Below are positions 58,020 through 64,000 of a stretch of DNA of 64,000 bases, in pieces. The translations under genes and the position numbers were made by a program. The DNA lies in the NCBI GenBank assembly GCA_051453625.1, contig JBOZIK010000001.1, forward strand, positions 214,227,382-214,291,381. The letters are read 5' to 3'. Source of the DNA: Welwitschia mirabilis (Eukaryota; Gnetophyta; Gnetopsida; Welwitschiales). Under the pieces are notes generated by a model that did no database searches, was not told the origin of the DNA, and saw only the letters and a list, made by a program, of their open reading frames with translations. Position 1 is the first letter of the stretch, and each line of letters begins with the position of its first letter.

Positions 58020-60020
58020 ACTTTAGCCTACTAGAAATAGGACTACACAGAAGAGGGAGTTTCCTCGAAGATCACATTTTTTATTTGCTACCAAATGCTA
58101 TAGATTGCTAAAGTAAAGGCTTCTCTTATTGCATAAGAACATTCTTTTTTGACCTTGAGACAAGTTTCCATCTAAAGAAGCACAGCTGCCTAGTTTAAAA
58201 GAGGGGAGAATTTTAAGAACTAGGCTAGTTTGGACCATACCTCACTAGTGAAAAGGTAGATAAAGAAGAGGTACTTCCTAGACTCTATTGGAAAATTACA
58301 GAAGGCACAAGATGTGTTAGGGAATAATCTATTTTGTGCAAGTTCTTCTTTACCATCAACCTATTATGCATTAGCAGTCAAATAATAAACAAGTGTTTTA
58401 GCTAGTTGTATTTGTTCCACAGATAGTAAAACTATTTTAGCTTAGGGAGTGGGGGGTTGATGATTTGATATGAAGCTGAAACTAAGAATGAGGGGAAGGA
58501 ATCATTTCATACCAAATGTTGATCCATAACGTGGACATAGTTTAGGGTTCTAGCTCTAAGCTTGTTAAGTATCTTCTTGAAAAACCATGAGAAATATGAC
58601 TTAGGAGAGATTGTCTAGAAATCTTTGTCCTTTAAGTAAAAAATATGCACCTATTTAACTCAAAAGGAGTCCTATTTTTTAGCAATGACCCAAATATTCT
58701 TCAAGAGAATTTCTTTGTTATAGGAGCATAATTCTTTTAGGCCCAATCCACCTTCTAGTGTTGAACTGCAGATTTTTGCTAGGATACCAAAGCTTTGGCT
58801 AATTTATCCTTTTATGTCCAAAGGAAGGCTCCACAAGAATACTCTATAACCTTCATCACTTTCTTTGGGAGAGTAAAACTCTGACACTAATAAAGGTGGA
58901 GGATTTGAAGAACTGATATGATCATCTCTAGCCTTCCTCCATAGGACAAAAATTTGGTAGTCGAATAGTGTATTTTAGTTATTACTTTCTCTATCAGGGG
59001 AAGGAATTCATTAATTGTTAAGGATCTAGAGGTTAGAATGACTCTTAAATACTTAAAGGAAAGTGATATATTCCTAAATTTCAGTTCTCTTAGGATGTCC
59101 CTCCTGAACAAATGATCCACACCTACAAAATATATTTAAGACTTCTTAAGATTAACATTAAGATCTAATTCTTGAGTAAACTGAAGAAAAGCATGGTTGA
59201 GAACCATAACTGAACTAGTGTCTCCTATACTAAAGAGAAGGAGGTCTTCTACAAAGATAAGATGAGTAAAATCTAAGGATTTACACTTTGGATGGTATTT
59301 AAAAGGCATTGAAGCCATATGAGATCATAGTAGTCTCCCAAAGTATTCCATCATAAGAGTGAACAGGTATGAAAATATGAAGTCTTCTTGTCTGATGCCT
59401 CTTCTACCTTAAAAAAAATCATGCAACTCTCCATTAACTTGGATGAAGCAGCTTGCTGTGCTAACACATGACATGATCCATTGAATGAGTTTGAACAAAA
59501 ACCCTATATAGTTAAGTAGTTACTCAAGGAAACCCCATTCAAGAGTGTCATAAGCTTTCTTCAGATCTACTTTGAGGGTTTATCTTGGACTGATATAACT
59601 CTTTCCATAGTTTTGAACGAGTTCTTGGTCTAGAAGAATATTATGTACAATTATCTTCCCTTTGATGAAAGCACCTTGCTACTGACCTATTAGGGAGGTA
59701 ATGACTAGTTTTAGTCATGCTGTTAGAATATTTTTGATGCACTTATATAGGACATTACAGCATGCTATAAGACTAAAGTCATGAGAAAACTGAGCATTAT
59801 GCTTCTTAGGAATAAGAACTAAATTTATTGAATTCATTAACCTCATGAGATGGATTGAAATAAAAAAATTTTGAATAGCTTCCTTCACCAGCTTACCAAT
59901 AATGGACCAAGACTTTTTGAAAAAAGTAGATGTGAATCCATCTGGGCCTAGGGTTTTATCATCATGGATCCTCTATAAGGCTTTCTCTATCTCTCTATTA
60001 GTTATAGGAGCACACAAAAT
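58020..60020 (-). pseudogene. LINE ORF2 reverse transcriptase and zf-RVT (copy C)
   Basis: RT blocks are unusually clear: DDKTLGPDGFTSTFFKKSW, INLVLIPKKHNAQFSHDFSL, GKIIVHNILLDQELVQNYGK, TLKVDLKKAYDTLEWGF, GIRQEDFIFSYLFTLMMEYF and FTHLIFVEDLLLFSIGD (family HL.FADDLLLF). The last lies in the open frame 59318-59136. The next open frame, 59120-58887, covers FKYLRVILTSRSLTINEFLP and SYGGRLEMIISVLQILHLYW, the post-RT segment. zf-RVT at 58390-58230 reads NRLFPNTSCAFCNFPIESRK. After it comes AFTLAIYSIW, matching the WxxRN tail region. The catalytic FADD is FVED and the QGDP motif is QEDF, so RT activity is not expected even where the frame is open. Confidence 0.85.
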
Positions 60021-60120
60021 NNNNNNNNNNNNNNNNNNNNNNNNNNNNNNNNNNNNNNNNNNNNNNNNNNNNNNNNNNNNNNNNNNNNNNNNNNNNNNNN
60101 NNNNNNNNNNNNNNNNNNNN
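60021..60120. other. Assembly gap (100 N)
   Basis: Within LINE copy C, at the N-terminal edge of RT. No duplicated flanks seen. Confidence 0.99.
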
Positions 60121-60244
60121 AATGATTCACTGATCCTCACACACTTTGGGTCTTATATCGATGGGGCCTTGCTAGATTGGAAGCCTATCTGAGCTGGTAC
60201 TAATGAGGTCTTGAAAAAGGTGTAGTGGCTCTTTCTTGCAACCT

Positions 60245-60919
60245 TACAAAAAGTCTATTCTAGTACCATATGTTTTAAAGAGCACATAAATATTGGCATT
60301 AACTCTATTCTTCTTCGTCTAGGCATGGAAAAAAGCTGAGTTAGAGTCTCCCTCCCTAATCCAGGAAGCCTTAGCTCTTTGTTTATACATCATGGTCTCT
60401 GATTTTAGGATTCTTTTATATTTCTTATATCTTTTTAATTTCTTATAAAGGATATTTGGATTGCCTGGGTTTCTCTACATTATGTGCTAAATGAAGTGAA
60501 AAACCTCTCTATCTACCTGTACTCGAACTGCTATGTTATTGTAATTTAACTGATCTAAACCTTTGAGAGCATTCTTTACCAACTTAATAAGATGGCATAA
60601 GATATGAATTGGGTAGCTATCAAGATGACTGGACTAAGAGGAAGTTAAAATATTCATGAAATTATCATCTAGACATAGCTATTGACAAACCTGAAGGGGG
60701 TAATATTCCTTTCAGAAGGATCATATGTTACCACACAAGGTAAATGATCAGAAATGCCTAGAGACTTGAATCCAATAAAGGAATATTCAAAACTATTTAT
60801 TCACATATCATTAACCAAAGCCTAGTTAATTTTGTAATATATTATATTTTTTGAAAAGTGGAGATCACTCCAAGTATAGTTCTTACCTGTATAGTTTAAA
60901 TAAGTGATATGGTGCATTG
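60245..60919. repeat. Left copy of a 675-bp duplication across a gap
   Basis: Same sequence as 61020-61694 at a constant offset of 775 with scattered substitutions. Both copies are the LINE copy C segment between endonuclease and RT. The 100-N gap lies between them. Most simply an unmerged contig overlap or two haplotypes. Confidence 0.9.
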
Positions 60920-61019
60920 NNNNNNNNNNNNNNNNNNNNNNNNNNNNNNNNNNNNNNNNNNNNNNNNNNNNNNNNNNNNNNNNNNNNNNNNNNNNNNNNN
61001 NNNNNNNNNNNNNNNNNNN
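60920..61019. other. Assembly gap (100 N) with duplicated flanks
   Basis: Separates the two 675-bp copies. Open frames crossing it are artefacts. Confidence 0.99.
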
Positions 61020-61694
61020 TAGAAAAAGTCTATTCTAGTACCATATGTTTTAAAGAGCACATAAATATTGGCATTAACTCTATTCTTCTTCATCTGGGCA
61101 TGGAAAAAAGCTGAGTTAGAGTCTTCCTCCCTAATCCAGGAAGCCTTAGCTCTTTGTTTATACATCATGGTCTCTGCTTTTAGGATTTTTTTATATTTCT
61201 TGTATCTTCTTAATTCCTTAGAAAGGATATTTGGGTTGCCTAGGTTTGTCTACATTGTGTGCTAAATGAAGTGAAGATCCTCTCTATCTACCTATACTCA
61301 AACTGCTATGTTATTATAATTTAACTAATCTAAACCTTTAAGAGCATTCTTTACCAACTTCATAAGATGGCATAAGATATGCATTAGGTAGCTATCAAGA
61401 TGACTTGACTAAGAGGAAGCTACAATATTCATGAAATTATCATCTAGACATAGCTATTGACAAACATGAAGGGGGTAATATTCCTTTCAGGAGGATCATA
61501 TGTCACCACACAAGGTAAATGATCAGAAATACCTGAAGACTTGAATCCAATAAAGGAATATTCAAAACTATTTATTCACATATCATTGACCAAAGCCTAG
61601 TTAATTTTGTAATATATTATATTTTCTGAAAAGTGGATATCACTCCAAGTATATTTCTTACCTGTATAGTTTAAATAAGTAATATGGTGCATTG
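61020..61694. repeat. Right copy of the 675-bp duplication
   Basis: Partner of 60245-60919. On the minus strand it reads QRAKASWIREEDSNSAFF and HAQMKKNRVNANIYVLF, the plant LINE pre-RT motif (R.K..WL..GD.NT.FFH......R..N.I). The same peptide is encoded in the left copy. Confidence 0.9.
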
Positions 61695-62165
61695 AGGTAA
61701 AACTTTGGAGTTTCTTTGTATCTCTCCTACTGAATATTCTTCAATTGAGTTTTTCCTATGATAAAATGATGTAGTTAAAGTCCCCACAAATAATCCATGA
61801 CCCATTAATGGAGTCAATTATGTTTCTTAGATCACTCCATAAGGATTTTCTCATTGCTGGGGTATTGCATCTATAAACTACAATGATATAGAAAATGATT
61901 GCTTCATCGTTGTACTTAAGATGATTATGGATGCATTGATTAGACTTAAAGATCTTATGGACTTCTATGAATTGAGGCTTTCATAGAATAAAAAATTCTC
62001 CCTTTCCCTCTAGTGTCAAAATTATTCACAAAATTCTCCCTTTCCCATTTGGTTTCTATCAGAGCTAAAAACTTTAGAGAGTTTGAATTAGTAAAAAAAA
62101 TGACTTTTCTCTATTTCTCCAGGGAGCTTAGCCCCCTCACATTCCAGACTGGTAGAGCCATGCTA
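61270..62165 (-). pseudogene. LINE ORF2 endonuclease (copy C)
   Basis: Minus strand starts VWNVRGLSSLEK (about 62150) and continues NSLKFLALIETKWE, WIICGDFNYIIL (about 61790) and YTGKKYTWSD. These match the APE-type LINE endonuclease (WN.RGL.....K......ETK......GDFN.......G..YTW.N). It would nick target DNA to start insertion. Several stops and frame changes are present. Confidence 0.75.
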
Positions 62166-62399
62166 AGTAGCTAGGATAAGCCCTACCCTTTTATTCCTAG
62201 AAAGCTTATTTGAATGGGTGGACTAGGAATTCGTGCTATGAAGTTTGCCTTTCTTACCCCCTGAGATTAGGCCTATAGGTTTTATATCAAGCATCTAGGG
62301 AGAAGGGTATGAAATTTCACTAGTTGTTACTGGTTCTTTTTCCTTGCCTGGGCCTAAACTGAATTTTGAAGAACTTGGTCGGTTGAGGGAGGAGGTTTC

Positions 62400-63700
62400 C
62401 CCTAAATTCTCTGAAGGATCATGATCTTGATGCATAGCACGTTTAGCCATAGACTACTTAGAATTTAGCACTGCTCTAGCTTCTATATTGTAGGCTTGAA
62501 GAGAGGCAGCAATATTTGTAGGGATAGGGTCTTCTAGGATGTAGGTTGAGAATGCTAATTTAGATGCTTAGCCTCTATTAAGAGATTTTGGCTTGGACAA
62601 TCTAACATAGTGATATTGGGGGACAATTGATTAGACTTTAAAGAATTACCATTAAGTTCACCAAGCATTGGATCCTTACCCTTTGGAATATAGGTTGTTT
62701 CTATTTTCTTTGAGGAATCTTTATTGGTGAGTTTTAAAAACTTGCATGTAGCGCAACATGGTAGGAGTCATTCATACTTTATCTCTTACTTGAATTCCTT
62801 TTCATCATGGTTGTATATATTGATTTTTGTGGGTAGTTTTGCCTCAACTTTGAGCTCTACACACACTCATGCAAATGATAGTCAGCCTCGGTAAGTAGTG
62901 ACTGCATCGGTGTAGATCAGTCACCCTATTACACTAGAGATTTTTGCTTAGTGTTTTTTCTACCCATAGATGAGGCCTAAGGTGAGGAAAATTAAACCAT
63001 AAGGGAAAATGCATTATCTCTTTAGTATCTAAATTAAGACCTGGGGACCATGGCTATAATATAAGAGGCCTATTATCGAAATGCTAAGGCCTCTGATCTA
63101 GGGTTCTGGAGATGGGTTTCATTGATGAAAGCTCAAATAAGAAGAAGCCTTTGTTAATGTAGAGAACCTCCTGTACGCCAGACTTTCNNNNNNNNNNNNN
63201 NNNNNNNNNNNNNNNNNNNNNNNNNNNNNNNNNNNNNNNNNNNNNNNNNNNNNNNNNNNNNNNNNNNNNNNNNNNNNNNNNNNNNNNAGGGTTCTGGACA
63301 TGGGTTTCATTGATGAAAGCTCGAATAAGAAGAAGCCTTTGTCAATGTAGAGAACCTCCTGTACGCCAGACTTTCACCAACATGCATAACCGTAGTTTTA
63401 CATTCAAATAGGGCTAGGCTTATTACCAAAACCATATCCTGTAAGGATATTTGGCCATAAGGATTTTCTTGCCTTCCATTCTTCCCTGTCCAACTAGACT
63501 CCTATGCTATTGGCATATTATTGAGGGGAAAAACAAAGGGATGTTCCATTTTATTTTTTACAGTTTCTAGTCACTATGTCTATCCAAGATTTTTTTGCTT
63601 TTGGCTCTAGAAACTATGGAGTATACATGCTATTCGCAGAACAGGATTACTCACTGAGATCATAAGGTATAGAAAAAGGAGAGGCACCGTAATCCATGGA
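62400..63700 (-). pseudogene. LINE ORF1 with zinc-knuckle-like motif (copy C)
   Basis: From about 62930 to 62700 the minus strand reads, in two frames, DAVTTYRG followed by RVCVELKVEAKLPTKINIYN, then KYEWLLPCCATCKFLKLTNK. This matches the DUF4283 end and knuckle of plant LINE ORF1 (DA.T.......ARVCVE.....LP..I.I........V.YEW.P..C..C..FGH....C), with the histidine lost. The part toward 62400 reads ESSFSEPLTEQVL-like polar codons and is low complexity. The N-terminal part lies beyond about 63300, across a gap with an 88-bp duplicated flank. ORF1 binds the element RNA. Confidence 0.6.
63188..63287. other. Assembly gap (100 N) with duplicated flanks
   Basis: 63100-63187 and 63288-63375 (88 bases each) are the same sequence with three substitutions, both ending CGCCAGACTTTC. 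Likely an unmerged contig overlap. Confidence 0.97.
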
Positions 63701-63730
63701 AGGGAGATTTCGAAGAAGTGTGAAAGCTTC

Positions 63731-64000
63731 AGAAGCCCTATCTTTGAAATACTTCTGCATAATTTAAAAAATGTCTTTGAGTTATTTTTTATATTTAAAA
63801 TTTCTTTTTAGTGCCAAACATTCACTAATCCTCTATGATTAATAGATAACATATGATTGTTTAAAGTTTTCCTCATGTGGCATATAATTTATTAAGTAAT
63901 TAACAATGTCAAAACATAATATAAGATAGTATATAAATTTCAAAGTTAGGAATAATTAAGAAAAATGTAAGAAGAAGGAAATAATTAAAATGAAAGAAGG
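63731..64000. other. Unassigned AT-rich flank
   Basis: Nothing recognisable between the LINE 5' region and the window end. Confidence 0.4.

Larger units (their letters stand above)
57346..63730 (-). mobile_element. L1-type LINE (copy C), nearly full length, best preserved
   Basis: The minus strand carries, from high to low coordinates, ORF1 (about 63700-62400), endonuclease (62160-61300), RT (60020-58830), zf-RVT (58400-58230) and a 3' UTR ending near 57346. Stops are rarer than in the other elements, so this copy is probably the youngest. Three 100-N gaps interrupt it, two of them with duplicated flanks that inflate its apparent length by about 760 bases. Confidence 0.85.

Noticed and set aside
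59902-60192. Plus-strand open frame
   Set aside because: Opposite strand of the LINE copy C RT and partly composed of N.
60245-61694. A biological 675-bp tandem duplication in LINE copy C
   Set aside because: A 100-N gap sits exactly between the copies and three other gaps show the same behaviour, so an assembly overlap is simpler.
1-64000. tRNA, rRNA, CRISPR or bacterial-style operon features
   Set aside because: None could be supported. The tRNA-like words in the short repeats lack a full cloverleaf, and the repeats present are minisatellites, LTRs or TIRs.

Overview
This window looks like nuclear DNA of a flowering plant, from a gene-poor, very AT-rich repeat landscape. I found no intact host gene, no tRNA or rRNA gene, and nothing bacterial (no operons, Shine-Dalgarno sites or CRISPR). 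The plant call rests on the mobile-element families present: an Athila/Tat-branch Ty3/Gypsy element, a Del/Tekay-like chromovirus, Ty1/Copia elements including a SIRE-like one with an extra post-pol frame, L1 LINEs with a DUF4283-like ORF1 and zf-RVT tail, and a CACTA DNA transposon. The species cannot be told from this sequence.

Layout. 1-3700: purine-rich, unassigned DNA with a 35-bp minisatellite. 3700-20460: a plus-strand chromovirus split in two. Its protease piece lies left of 4194 and its RT, RNase H, integrase and chromodomain lie right of 17691. The break is filled by a minus-strand Athila/Tat-like element (4195-17690) with two long LTRs, PBS, PPT, gag, protease, RT, RNase H and integrase remnants. 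That element itself carries a LINE 3' fragment (8906-9735). 20461-24210: unassigned, probably in part the chromovirus 3' LTR. 24211-28198: a CACTA element with terminal inverted repeats, a TGG target duplication and gene-like fragments. 29855-40109: a plus-strand Copia bounded by 0.31-kb LTRs, interrupted by a minus-strand SIRE-like Copia (about 31300-37872) that has lost its integrase-RT core. 40110-41650: microsatellite and unassigned DNA. 41660-48516: a plus-strand L1 followed by an unclassified decayed coding stretch and a poly(A). About 49990-52720: a minus-strand LINE whose RT does not look like plant L1. 52720-55280: AT-rich DNA with a dispersed short repeat. 55280-57240: a second plus-strand L1. 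57346-63730: a minus-strand L1, the best preserved element here.

Coding remnants are riddled with stops of the kind made by C-to-T change (TGG, CAA, CAG and CGA turned into stops), so almost everything is dead. The elements do not act together. The window records successive insertions, deletions and decay. Nine N-gaps are present; four of the six 100-N gaps are flanked by near-identical sequence and probably hide unmerged contig overlaps. I see no clear new biological system. The points most worth a second look are the non-L1 LINE, the CACTA cargo, the preserved reading frame at 7900-8400, and the Copia junctions.
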